This document shows, piece after piece, positions 8,619 to 16,207 of a stretch of 64,000 bases of DNA. The notes under the pieces were generated by a model, which saw nothing but the letters and a program-made list of their open reading frames with translations, made no database searches and was not told the origin of the DNA. Made by a program: the position numbers and the translations under genes. Each line of letters starts with the position of its first letter. The first letter of the stretch is position 1. The stretch lies in contig DATJVY010000012.1 of assembly GCA_035501615.1 (NCBI GenBank), positions 62,001 through 126,000 on the forward strand, read 5' to 3'. This DNA comes from RPRB01 sp035501615 (GTDB lineage: Bacteria > Myxococcota > Myxococcia > Myxococcales > Myxococcaceae).

Positions 8619-11600
8619 TCAAGGGGAGACGACTTCGAGGTCCACGCCATCGAGCCGGAAGCCGCCTTCGGCGAGCACACGGCGGAGACTGTTTGCCGGG
8701 GAGGTGGTGTCCGGGCCCGGCATCGGAGTGAGCGCCCAGGAGCGTCCTCCGCGGGAGAGCCGATGGCGGAGGCTCGGCAGCACGTTCACCTGCGAAGCCC
8801 CCGCGCCGGCGCGACCCTCGACGATGCGGGCCAGGGCCTTTCCGGTGCGCCCGTCCAGCAGGAGCGCGCCTGCGCCCTCGTAAGCGACGGTGACGATGGA
8901 TCCGTCCGCTGACCATCCGAGTAGGGCAGGCACGGAGGAAGGATTGGGGACGGTCCAGACCCGTTCGAGATGCGGCAACTTCCAGACCGAGAAGCTTGCG
9001 GGGAGGGCGACGACCAGCCGGGTGCCATCCGGGCTGATGACGGTCGCTCTCGGCGTCTCAGGCAGCGCGATCCGGCTGAGGCTGCCTGTCGAGAGGTCCT
9101 CCAGCCCGACCCCGTCGTTCTCGCACCAGGCCATCCGGTCTCCGAGGGGGGACAGGGTCTTCCAAGCACTCAACGATGTACCCCCCAGAGGCTCGTCGCG
9201 AACGAGCTTGGGCCCATCTACGTCCCAGACGCGCCGCCGCTCCCTCGAGAAGGCGGCCACCCGAGCTCCGCTCTCGGAGAGCAAGAGGACCAGACACAGC
9301 TCGCAGGAAGCTCGGGCAAGCTCCCGTCCATCATTGGCCCGCTGCACGACGATTTCATGGGGATAGGAGAAGGCGAGCGTGGACCCGTCCCACGAGATCG
9401 TCGCCTCCATGGCTCCCGGAACGTCGAGCGTTCGGAGAAGTCTTCCGTCCTCCGCATGCAGCTCCACCCGACGATGAACCTCGAAAAGGATGAACCGGTC
9501 GCGCCCGGCACGCAGGTAGAGCCGGGAGTCGGCCGAGCCGCTCGTGCTCGCGTCGGGACGGCGCAGGTTCCATGAAATCAGCGCCCGTCCTGCGGAGAAC
9601 CCTGCCGCGTAGAGCCTCGAGCCATCCGACGAGAACGCGTACCTCGGGTCGCCGGGAGGGCGGCTCACGCTCACGAAGACGCTGCGGTCGCGAAGGTCCA
9701 CCACGTCGGCCCGGTTCAGCGCCGGACTGTCCACGACGACCCGGTGCCCGTCTGCGCTGACCACCAGTCCGCGCCCGGCCGGGGCGTTGGCGAACCCCGA
9801 CGCGGACCGACCAGGAAGCTCGACCGAGAAGTCACCCTCAGGACCGCCGAACAGCTGGAGCGATTCCGAGCGGACCAGTGCCACCCCGTGCGCGGTGAAG
9901 ATGATGTCCTGAGCATCCGGCGCAGGCCTGGAGGTGATCTCCCGCCGGGCGTCGAGGTCCCAGAGGCGCACCAGCCCTTGCAGATCCCGGACGGCCATTC
10001 GAGCGCCGTCCTGGGAAATGGCGCACGCATCGCGCATGGCGACCTCGACGGGCGGGCCCTCTACCCCCTCGACGTGAAGAACGCCCGGGCGGTCGACCCG
10101 ACCTCGGCGCGTGGGGGGACCGTTGCTGCAAAGCTTTTCCAGGTTGGTGTCCGAGGTGAAGCGCTCCTGCCCCGTGTGCTCGTCCAGGATGTGGACGACA
10201 TGGCCGGAGAGAAGACGGACTGTCCCGGAAGTGATCCGCGCGCTTTGGATCGGCTCTTCCATGTGTGCCGTCCAGAAGCTCCGGCCACTGGCGACATCGT
10301 AGAGCCGCGCCAGGTTTGGCCGCGCCTCGAGCGCGACCACGGTTCCGTCGGAGAGGACATCCACGTCGGTGAACGCGCCGGGCCCTCCGGTGAGGGCGCT
10401 GCCCCGCTCCGGCATCCGTTCCCGGGCAAGGGCGATGCCCCACCGCGCCGCGGCGGTGTCGTTCTGAACGCGGCTCGCGGCGTAGTACGCGGCTGCACGC
10501 GCCCAGTCGCTCACGTCCTCGGCGCGCCGGGCACGCTCGATCAGCGCGGACGCGAGATTGACCCGCGCTTGTCGCAGCTGGAGCACCACCGCCACGACAC
10601 CGCCGATGAGGATGAGCACCGAGGCGCCAATGGCCGCGCTTAGCCCGCGGTTCCGCTTTACGAACTTCCGCGCGAGCTCGAGGCTTCCGTAAGAATAGGC
10701 CTCCACGCGGGCACCGGCCCGGTAGGCCAGAAGCTCGCTGGCGAAGGCTGCGGCATCGGGATAGCGCTCGGCGGGGTCTCTCCGCAGCGCGCGATCGGCG
10801 ATGGCGGCCAGCTCCGACGGCGCCTCCGGACAGACCGTCCGGACCGGGACGATGTGCCCGGAGCGCACCGCCTCGATCACCTGTTCGTTGTCCAGTCCCT
10901 GGAAGGGAGGTCTTCCCGTCAGCAGCTCGTAGAGCATCGCCCCGAGGCTGAACACGTCGCTCCGCTCGTCGATGGCCTGGAGATCGCCCCGCGCTTGCTC
11001 CGGGCTCATGTACGAGGGCGTCCCCAGCGCGACGCCGGCCTGGGTCAGCTCCGGCCCGAGGTCGGGGGTGGGCGTGTCGCTCGCCGGCTCGGCGTCACCA
11101 CGGCGCTTGGCGAGCCCCCAGTCTACGACCACGGTCTCGCCGTACGGGCCCACCATCACGTTGGAGGGCTTGAGGTCGCGGTGCACCACCGACCGGGCAT
11201 GGGCATAGGCCATCGTCTGGGCTGCGTTGACGAGGTGGGGAAGAAGCTCCAGCCGCTGACTCAAGGTCCGGCACTGGGCCAGCGCAGCCTTGAGCGTCCG
11301 GCCCCGGACGAGCGTCTGGGCGGTGTAGAGCGTCCCGTCTGGACGCCGGGCGAGCTCGAGGATGGTGGCGACGCCAGGATGGTCCAGCTGGGCGGTGAGC
11401 CGCGCCTCGCGGAGGAAGCGGGCTCGGGCCGCTCGGGTGCTTCCCGAGGACTTTTCCGCCCCCGGCGAGGCGAGCTCCTTGAGCGCGACCTCCCGTCCGA
11501 CGAAGCGGTCGAGCGCGCGCCAGACGATGGACTGGCCGCCACGTCCCAGCTCGTCGAGCCGGGAGTACTTTCCCTCCGGCTCGATTGGAATGACTTCTGC

Positions 11601-11957
11601 GCCCTCGAAGGAAGGTGCTCGCGCCTCGGAGTCGACATCGAGCGCACCGAGGGTTTGGGACAGGGCCCGCGCTCCGTCCACCGACTCTAGCACTCGCTCC
11701 GGGCTTCCACCGTTCGCGGCCAGAGCCTCATTGGCGAGGGCCGTCACGAGGTCACGCCGCTCCGGAGTCAGCGCGCCTGAGTCCACCAGGTGATCGAGCA
11801 GGGACCGGCCGTCGCGCGCCAGCATGCGCGTCGAGGCCGCGCTCATCACCTGCGCCGGCGTGACGAACCCCGCTTGCGCAGCCAGGACTCCGAGAATGAG
11901 ATTCCGGTCGTCCATCGGCGCGGGGCTCAGGGCCGACGGGGAGCCGCTCTTGCGCAT
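8619..11957 (-). CDS. Membrane Ser/Thr protein kinase with beta-propeller-like C-terminal half
   Basis: A 1,112-residue protein. Residues 15-90 resemble a short helical sensor segment. The kinase domain runs from about 131 to 410: GRGGQS loop, Lys160, HRDLKPSN at 259-266, and DWG (not DFG) at 279-281. A single membrane helix at 438-460 (GASVLILIGGVVAVVLQL) is followed by about 650 residues of repeats with strand patterns and LWDLDARRE, like WD40 or related propellers. If the kinase is cytoplasmic, the propeller would be periplasmic. The start has GGAGAG four bases upstream; an internal ATG at 11915 is possible. It is the main cargo of the tRNA-Glu element and its target is unknown. Confidence 0.88.
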   Translation of the reverse strand: MRKSGSPSALSPAPMDDRNLILGVLAAQAGFVTPAQVMSAASTRMLARDGRSLLDHLVDSGALTPERRDLVTALANEALAANGGSPERVLESVDGARALSQTLGALDVDSEARAPSFEGAEVIPIEPEGKYSRLDELGRGGQSIVWRALDRFVGREVALKELASPGAEKSSGSTRAARARFLREARLTAQLDHPGVATILELARRPDGTLYTAQTLVRGRTLKAALAQCRTLSQRLELLPHLVNAAQTMAYAHARSVVHRDLKPSNVMVGPYGETVVVDWGLAKRRGDAEPASDTPTPDLGPELTQAGVALGTPSYMSPEQARGDLQAIDERSDVFSLGAMLYELLTGRPPFQGLDNEQVIEAVRSGHIVPVRTVCPEAPSELAAIADRALRRDPAERYPDAAAFASELLAYRAGARVEAYSYGSLELARKFVKRNRGLSAAIGASVLILIGGVVAVVLQLRQARVNLASALIERARRAEDVSDWARAAAYYAASRVQNDTAAARWGIALARERMPERGSALTGGPGAFTDVDVLSDGTVVALEARPNLARLYDVASGRSFWTAHMEEPIQSARITSGTVRLLSGHVVHILDEHTGQERFTSDTNLEKLCSNGPPTRRGRVDRPGVLHVEGVEGPPVEVAMRDACAISQDGARMAVRDLQGLVRLWDLDARREITSRPAPDAQDIIFTAHGVALVRSESLQLFGGPEGDFSVELPGRSASGFANAPAGRGLVVSADGHRVVVDSPALNRADVVDLRDRSVFVSVSRPPGDPRYAFSSDGSRLYAAGFSAGRALISWNLRRPDASTSGSADSRLYLRAGRDRFILFEVHRRVELHAEDGRLLRTLDVPGAMEATISWDGSTLAFSYPHEIVVQRANDGRELARASCELCLVLLLSESGARVAAFSRERRRVWDVDGPKLVRDEPLGGTSLSAWKTLSPLGDRMAWCENDGVGLEDLSTGSLSRIALPETPRATVISPDGTRLVVALPASFSVWKLPHLERVWTVPNPSSVPALLGWSADGSIVTVAYEGAGALLLDGRTGKALARIVEGRAGAGASQVNVLPSLRHRLSRGGRSWALTPMPGPDTTSPANSLRRVLAEGGFRLDGVDLEVVSP

Positions 11958-12491
11958 CGACTCTCCGTGGGCTGCCGGAGGACGTGCTCTGGCTCTGCAG
12001 CTGGTCCGAAATTGAGCGGGTAGGTCACTTTCTTCACTTCATCGTGCATCGGCGGCGCCGTGAGCCAAGCGCGGGACGAGGTGCAGTGCCCGAGCCTACT
12101 GCGATGCGCCGTCGCCTGCCCGTAGCCCGCGGGGATGCTGCGATTGCCTGCGGAGACGGCCTAGCGGTTGAACCGGGTGGCCCAGGAGCTGGGCATCGCT
12201 TCGTCTGCCCTATCAGTCCGCGGGCCTACTGTCCGGCGTTTCCGGGGGACCTCCGTCTTGGCTCCCGGCTCGTCATGAAGGCGGAGAAGTTGACCATGGG
12301 CCAGCTTGAGGACTGGCCAGCAGGCCCGCCATCCACGAGCGACGTTTAGAACCGGTCCGGATGCCGGACGACGACGACGCTCCAGCGGTCTCCCGAGCCG
12401 TCGCAGGTTCACCACGACGTCCGCCTCCACGTGGGGCACGAGCGGTCGCAACGGCAGGTCCGGGCGAAGGTTCCGTATGCCCGGCGAAGCG

Positions 12492-12530
12492 TTGACTTGT
12501 CTGAAGTGGCTTTCTAGATTCTAAATAGAA
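12492..12530 (+). promoter_or_regulatory. Promoter with overlapping TTCTA-N2-TAGAA operator (copy 1)
   Basis: TTGACT (12492-12497) and TAGATT (12515-12520) are separated by 17 bases, close to the housekeeping consensus and rare in such GC-rich DNA. The palindrome TTCTAAATAGAA (12519-12530) covers the end of the -10 box and the start point; an extra TTCTA half site lies at 12512-12516. The same 12 bases recur at 14233-14244. A repressor bound here should block initiation. Downstream lies the replication-relaxation-type gene. Confidence 0.6.
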
Positions 12531-12826
12531 CGCCGGGCGCTCGGCTTCCAGAGCACCGCACCTCGCTTCTTTGTCGAGCCATTGCTCTCTCGAGAAACAG
12601 CTCTCAAACGGCGTCCTGCAATCGATTGCGGGACGAGCCTTTTCACGCGGAGATTGGCTCGCAGCGTGGCCCGAGAATGGGCTCGAACCCTGGCTCTTCG
12701 ATCGGGCGAATGTCCGGGCAGCCCTCAGAGCCAAGACCAGATAGCTCTCCCCCGTCAGCTCCCGAGCATTCCTGCTCATCTTCCCCCCCCACCCCGTCCG
12801 ACGGACACCACCGACGCCACCCCGGC

Positions 12827-12877
12827 GTTTCCCGACCCCGCTCCCACAACCAGGAGAAGGGAGCGGGGTCGGGAAAC
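12827..12877. repeat. Perfect 19-bp inverted repeat (possible terminator or palindromic element)
   Basis: The left arm GTTTCCCGACCCCGCTCCC (12827-12845) and its exact complement (12859-12877) are separated by 13 bases. The RNA would form a very stable hairpin; no T-run follows, so it is not a classic terminator. Arms of this length and quality look like a dispersed palindromic element (REP/MITE-like) or a site in an origin or transfer region. It sits about 90 bases before the start of the replication-relaxation-type gene. Confidence 0.7.
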
Positions 12878-12968
12878 TTGGGGTTCAACCGGAATTCGGT
12901 CGGGGTGGTGGGTCTGAAATTCAAGGTGAGAAGGCACCGGAAGTGGAGGGATTGAAGAAGGACGGACC

Positions 12969-14201
12969 ATGGAGAGAGGCAGCGAAGAGGAATGGGAGGC
13001 CGGAAAGGCGAAGGCGGCGGCGCGGAGCGGCGAAGGAGGGCCAGCCGAGCGAGGCACCAACGCGGCAGCGCCGGGAGCCGCGGGACGTCGGCTCGGGGCG
13101 AAGGACCGAGAGCTCATCTCGCTGCTGGGGGTCTGTCGCTACCTGACGGTCGGGCAGCTTGTCCGGCTGGGTCGCTGGGCAGCGACCGTGAAGGCGATGC
13201 AGTACAGGCTGCGTGGACTCTCCGGTGAGGGCACGACGTACAAGGTCAGGCCGTTCAACCCTCCCATGCTCCGACAGCTCGTGTTCCGGGCTTTCGACGG
13301 CGAGCTGCAGCAGCTCTGGACATTGACCACTGCCGGCTACGCGGTAGCCGGTGCCGAGCTCGGCCGACCACTCCGAGTGCCCCGGACGGACGTGGGTGCC
13401 GCCTTCGCCGAGCACTTCGTCCTGCTGACCGACCTATTCGTGGACCTCGTCCGCCCCTACCTCCAAGCCGGTATTGCACTGGGTGGCCTCCCGTTTCGCT
13501 GGGACGTCGTGGAGCAGGTCGAACTCCCCTGGCGCGAAGGTGGTGTCTCGGGCGAGAAGCGGACGCGCGTCGTTCGTCCGGATGCGGTTGTCGAGATGCC
13601 AGCCGCCCACCGACGGTTCTTCATCGAGTGCGAGACCGGTAGCCACACGCTGGTGCCCCGAAGCCCGGAAAAGCACCAGGCCACGCTCCGGAAGCTCGAG
13701 CGCTACGATGATTACGTCTGCGGACTGGCGGATGCGTCGGCCGGTCTCTCTCACTACCACCTCGCCCATCCAGAGGGCTGGCCCTGTGAGCTTCTCTTCG
13801 TGGTCCCGACCGGTTCGCGCCAGCAGTCGACGGCATCCGTAGTGGGGGCGTTCCGTGCGAGTCGAAACGCGAGGTGTGTCGCGGCCCAGGCTCTCGCTCT
13901 CCCAGAAGCGACTGCATACCTGAGACAATTCCTTCGCCCTCCGGCAGCGGAGACGAGCAGCACTGGTTCGCGAGTCGCGTCGCGCCCTGCCTCCTCACGC
14001 TTCTACGGCGAGGTGGATCATCGGGCGGTCAAGACATTCGTCCTCGAGATGAGCGCCGCGCTCCAGGAGGCGAACGCAGCGCTGCGCCGATGCCAACTCC
14101 CGCTCGTCTCCGAACCTCCATCGGGCGTTGGAATGGTCGCCTTCCTGAGGCGCGCGCAGGCGGAAATGTTGCGCCGGCGCGAGTCGGCTTCGAACGCATG
14201 A
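12969..14201 (+). CDS. Replication-relaxation family protein (plasmid/ICE type)
   Basis: A 410-residue protein. After a charged, Ala/Gly-rich leader, residues 40-100 look like a winged helix (LISLLGVCRYLTVGQLVRLG ... MQYRLRGL), then a region typical of Replic_Relax proteins with DVGAAFAEHFVLLTDLFVDL and a nuclease-like core: RPDAVVEM, FFIECETGSH, KLERYDDYV and LLFVVPTG. The D...ExE pattern resembles restriction-nuclease-like folds. Such proteins occur in conjugative plasmids and integrative elements; their precise activity is not settled. The ATG is preceded by AAGGA at six bases. It probably serves replication or mobilisation of the island. Confidence 0.72.
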   Translation: MERGSEEEWEAGKAKAAARSGEGGPAERGTNAAAPGAAGRRLGAKDRELISLLGVCRYLTVGQLVRLGRWAATVKAMQYRLRGLSGEGTTYKVRPFNPPMLRQLVFRAFDGELQQLWTLTTAGYAVAGAELGRPLRVPRTDVGAAFAEHFVLLTDLFVDLVRPYLQAGIALGGLPFRWDVVEQVELPWREGGVSGEKRTRVVRPDAVVEMPAAHRRFFIECETGSHTLVPRSPEKHQATLRKLERYDDYVCGLADASAGLSHYHLAHPEGWPCELLFVVPTGSRQQSTASVVGAFRASRNARCVAAQALALPEATAYLRQFLRPPAAETSSTGSRVASRPASSRFYGEVDHRAVKTFVLEMSAALQEANAALRRCQLPLVSEPPSGVGMVAFLRRAQAEMLRRRESASNA

Positions 14202-14221
14202 GCCTGGAGCGTCCGGGTCCC

Positions 14222-14250
14222 TTGACATGGAGTTCTAAATAGAATCTACT
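14222..14250 (+). promoter_or_regulatory. Promoter with TTCTA-N2-TAGAA operator in the spacer (copy 2)
   Basis: TTGACA (14222-14227) is followed after 17 bases by TCTACT (14245-14250). TTCTAAATAGAA (14233-14244) fills the spacer, exactly repeating the palindrome at 12519-12530. The predicted start point, about 14257, lies next to the GTG of the small downstream gene, so that message may have almost no leader. Two identical operators in one element suggest one shared repressor. Confidence 0.6.
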
Positions 14251-14258
14251 TGAGGCCT

Positions 14259-14591
14259 GTGGGAAGGACACCGCTCCCGAAGGAAGAGGCACTCCAGCCG
14301 CTCAACGTGAAGGTCCCCTCCGAGGACCTCTACTTCGTTCAGGAGGTCCTCAAGCCGGCTCTCGGGGTCTTCTACAACGCCGAGGCGGTTCGGGAGGTCC
14401 TGGTCCAGCTGCGGACCTGCTTCCGCCTTCCCCAGTACGTCGTCGACGTCCTCGAGGCGGAGATGAAGGCGAAGAAGCTCAACATCCTCGGGTACGTCCA
14501 GGAGCTGCTGCTTCGACGCTACGAGGCGATCCGCAACAACACGGCCCGGCAAGCGAAGACGCCTGCGGGGAGCGACCGGAGGTCTCGCTAG
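14259..14591 (+). CDS. Small protein of the element, possible DNA-binding regulator
   Basis: About 110 residues from GTG 14259; a TTG at 14250 would overlap the -10 box. The protein has a strand-like start (PLNVKVPSEDLYFV) followed by predicted helices rich in Leu and Arg, and a basic tail. The beginning recalls ribbon-helix-helix proteins, but I cannot assign a family. It sits directly behind a promoter that holds a palindromic operator, with a second copy of that operator upstream of the replication-relaxation-type gene. This makes it the best candidate for the repressor of both, by position only. Confidence 0.55.
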   Translation: MGRTPLPKEEALQPLNVKVPSEDLYFVQEVLKPALGVFYNAEAVREVLVQLRTCFRLPQYVVDVLEAEMKAKKLNILGYVQELLLRRYEAIRNNTARQAKTPAGSDRRSR

Positions 14592-14701
14592 GCATCACAA
14601 CGCCCCCGAGAGGACCGGAGGTCCCCGGGCGCGCGTTGACTGGAGGCGGCCGAGGTGCTGCTGCTGTTCCAACGAGGCGAGCGCCAGCCGGAGGCCACGG
14701 A

Positions 14702-14944
14702 GTGAAGCCCGAGACTCCGCCCGAGGCGCAGCTCCTCACCGTGCCGCAGGCAGCCCGCGCCCTCCAGCTCCCGACGAAGAGCGTCTATGCGCTCGCATCT
14801 CGAGGCGCGCTCCGCGGAGTCATCCGTTTCGGCCGAGTCGTCCGCATCAACCTGGCGGAGGCTCTTCGAGGACAGACGACACAGCCGGCGAGTACACTTC
14901 CGCCTGGAAGTCGTCGAGCGCCCCACCAGAGGAGTCAGAGGTGA
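14702..14944 (+). CDS. xis: Excisionase / helix-turn-helix DNA-binding protein
   Basis: An 80-residue protein containing a MerR/Xis-type helix-turn-helix: LLTVPQAARALQLPTKSVYALASRGALRG, then IRFGRVVRI and LAEALRG, as in helix_turn_helix_17 excisionases. I chose GTG 14702 because GGAGG lies seven bases upstream; a longer frame from 14636 has no such site. Its stop overlaps the integrase start by four bases, so the two are translationally coupled. It probably directs excision or controls the integrase. Confidence 0.75.
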   Translation: MKPETPPEAQLLTVPQAARALQLPTKSVYALASRGALRGVIRFGRVVRINLAEALRGQTTQPASTLPPGSRRAPHQRSQR

Positions 14945-16005
14945 GCGTTCGGAAGGAGCGGAAGGGTTGGAGAGTCGATGTGAACTGGCGTGTGCCAGGC
15001 TCGACGGCGGTGCAGCGACACCGCCGAGTCCTGCGGACGCGCCGAGAGGCCGAAGCCTACGAGCGCCAGGTCCGCAAGGCGCTCGCCGAGGGCACCTTCG
15101 GCGTCGAGGAGAAGAGAGCGCCGACTGTCGCGGAGTACGCGGAGCGGTTCATGGAAGCGAGTCGCGTCAAGGGGAACAAGCCCCGGAGCCTGAACGCGAA
15201 GGCCAGCATCCTCTGCCGGCTGGTGAAGGAGCTCGGACCCACGCCACTCGACGCCCCGGACATGCGCGCCCGGGTCGGGGAGTACCAGACGCAGATGGTG
15301 TCCGACGGCTACTCGGCGAAGACGGTCAAAAACGACATGGCCGTGCTCGAGGCGCTGCTCAACCTCGCCGCGGATCGAGCCGTCATCGCGAGCGTGCCGC
15401 GGCTCCCGAAGGTGCGTCCACCGAAGCCCAACGCGGAGGTCCTCACCGCGGAGGAGGCGAGTCGGGTCATCGCGGCGACGCCGACTGGATGGCAGCGAAC
15501 GTGGGTTCTCATACTGCTGCGCACCGGCATCCGGCTCGGAGAAGGGCTCGCACTGAAGTGGTCGGACGTGGACCTCACGATCGGGTCGCTGCGGATTCGG
15601 GCGACGCGGTGGAGGGGCCTCGAGGGAACGCCGAAGGGTGGACGGGAGCGAACCGTGCCGCTCTCTGACGATGCTCGCGCCACCCTGGCCGCTCACCGGC
15701 ATCTGCGCGGGCCGTACGTCTTCTGCCACGAGGACGGCAGCCCGTTCACGGACTGGGACGTGCGAGAGGTGGTGCCCCAGGCCTGCAAGGCGGCCCGCAT
15801 CGGACGACGGGTGACGAACCACGGACTCCGTCACACGGTCGGGACGGTCCTCGGTGAGCACGTCAACGCGTTCAAGGTGCAGGCGTTCCTCGGACACGCC
15901 GACCTGAGCACGACCAGGCGGTACGTCCGCGACACGGCGGACGGTCTACGGGAGGCGGCGCGGGTTCTCGAGCTGGCCTCTCCGCAGCAGGTTACGGCCA
16001 CCTAG
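14941..16005 (+). CDS. int: Tyrosine-type site-specific integrase
   Basis: A 354-residue phage-type integrase that catalyses recombination between the element and the tRNA-Glu target. The N-terminal part has an arm-binding-like region (RRVLRTRREAEAYERQVRKAL), then a SAM-like core-binding domain at about 60-160, then the catalytic domain with Arg198 (TGIRLGE), His294-x-x-Arg297, His319 (FLGHA) and the nucleophile Tyr328 (TTRRY). All key residues are present, so it should be active. GTG 14941 overlaps the excisionase stop, with GAGGAG upstream. The gene ends 46 bases from attR. Confidence 0.93.
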   Translation: MSVRKERKGWRVDVNWRVPGSTAVQRHRRVLRTRREAEAYERQVRKALAEGTFGVEEKRAPTVAEYAERFMEASRVKGNKPRSLNAKASILCRLVKELGPTPLDAPDMRARVGEYQTQMVSDGYSAKTVKNDMAVLEALLNLAADRAVIASVPRLPKVRPPKPNAEVLTAEEASRVIAATPTGWQRTWVLILLRTGIRLGEGLALKWSDVDLTIGSLRIRATRWRGLEGTPKGGRERTVPLSDDARATLAAHRHLRGPYVFCHEDGSPFTDWDVREVVPQACKAARIGRRVTNHGLRHTVGTVLGEHVNAFKVQAFLGHADLSTTRRYVRDTADGLREAARVLELASPQQVTAT

Positions 16006-16012
16006 CGGCCAC
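15994..16012. repeat. Element-end repeat, right copy (possible integrase arm site)
   Basis: ACGGCCACCTAGCGGCCAC differs at one base from 8541-8559. It overlaps the integrase stop codon (TAG 16003-16005) and lies about 40 bases inside attR. Two CGGCCAC heptamers 11 bases apart are in the same orientation as in the left copy. Confidence 0.5.
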
Positions 16013-16051
16013 GGGTATGGGAGCGGAGAGAGAATGCGAGTGAGTGCAGCA

Positions 16052-16080
16052 GCTTGCGAATGTCCCCGACGGGATTCGAA
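16052..16080. repeat. Right attachment repeat (attR) overlapping tRNA-Glu
   Basis: Identical to 8383-8411 over 29 bases. Bases 16061-16080 are the 3' end of the tRNA-Glu gene (acceptor strand and half of the T-arm). Insertion therefore leaves the tRNA intact, as usual for tRNA-targeting integrases. Crossover occurs somewhere within the repeat. Confidence 0.85.
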
Positions 16081-16133
16081 CCCGTGTTACCGGCTTGAAA
16101 GGCCAGCGTCCTGGGCCTCTAGACGACGGGGAC
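16061..16133 (-). tRNA. tRNA-Glu (UUC)
   Basis: The reverse strand folds as a 73-base tRNA: acceptor GTCCCCG with CGGGGAC and discriminator A, the D-arm sequence TCGTCTAGAGGCCCAGGAC typical of tRNA-Glu, anticodon loop CTTTCAA (anticodon TTC) closed by CTGGC/GCCGG, and T-arm CGGGTTCGAATCCCG. CCA is not encoded. It is the integration target of the element to its left. Confidence 0.95.
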
Positions 16134-16207
16134 TGCAAAGGAGGGCACGACTAACCCGAACGCGGGTGGGATTGCCAGTCCGTGCGCGTCCCCGCCAGTC
16201 CCTGGGC

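Larger units (their letters stand above)
11958..12968. other. About 1 kb without a supported gene inside the element
   Basis: No frame here has a recognisable domain or a clear ribosome site on either strand. It does hold a good promoter with an overlapping palindrome (12492-12530), a run of eight C at 12783-12790 and a perfect 19-bp inverted repeat (12827-12877). The promoter points right, towards the replication-relaxation-type gene about 440 bases away, so this is either a long leader, a small RNA gene or decayed sequence. It is a plausible place for an origin, which I cannot show. Confidence 0.45.
8383..16080. mobile_element. Integrative element in tRNA-Glu (about 7.7 kb)
   Basis: Bounded by identical 29-bp direct repeats at 8383-8411 and 16052-16080; the right copy contains the last 20 bases of the minus-strand tRNA-Glu gene. 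A tyrosine integrase ends 46 bases inside the right repeat and overlaps an excisionase-like gene, the normal arrangement for tRNA-targeting elements. Between them are a replication-relaxation-type protein, a small putative regulator and a large Ser/Thr kinase. No transfer, capsid or portal genes are present, so it is either mobilised by another element or a small integrative plasmid-like element. The kinase appears to be cargo. Confidence 0.82.

Noticed and set aside
12679..12693. GGGCTCGAACCCTGG inside the element matches the tRNA-Lys T-arm (16767-16781)
   Set aside because: No acceptor, D- or anticodon arm can be drawn around it. Fifteen bases of the general T-arm consensus may occur by chance, and no matching repeat suggests a second att site.
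8383..16080. The element as a prophage
   Set aside because: There is an integrase and excisionase, but no capsid, terminase, portal, tail or lysis gene between the att repeats.
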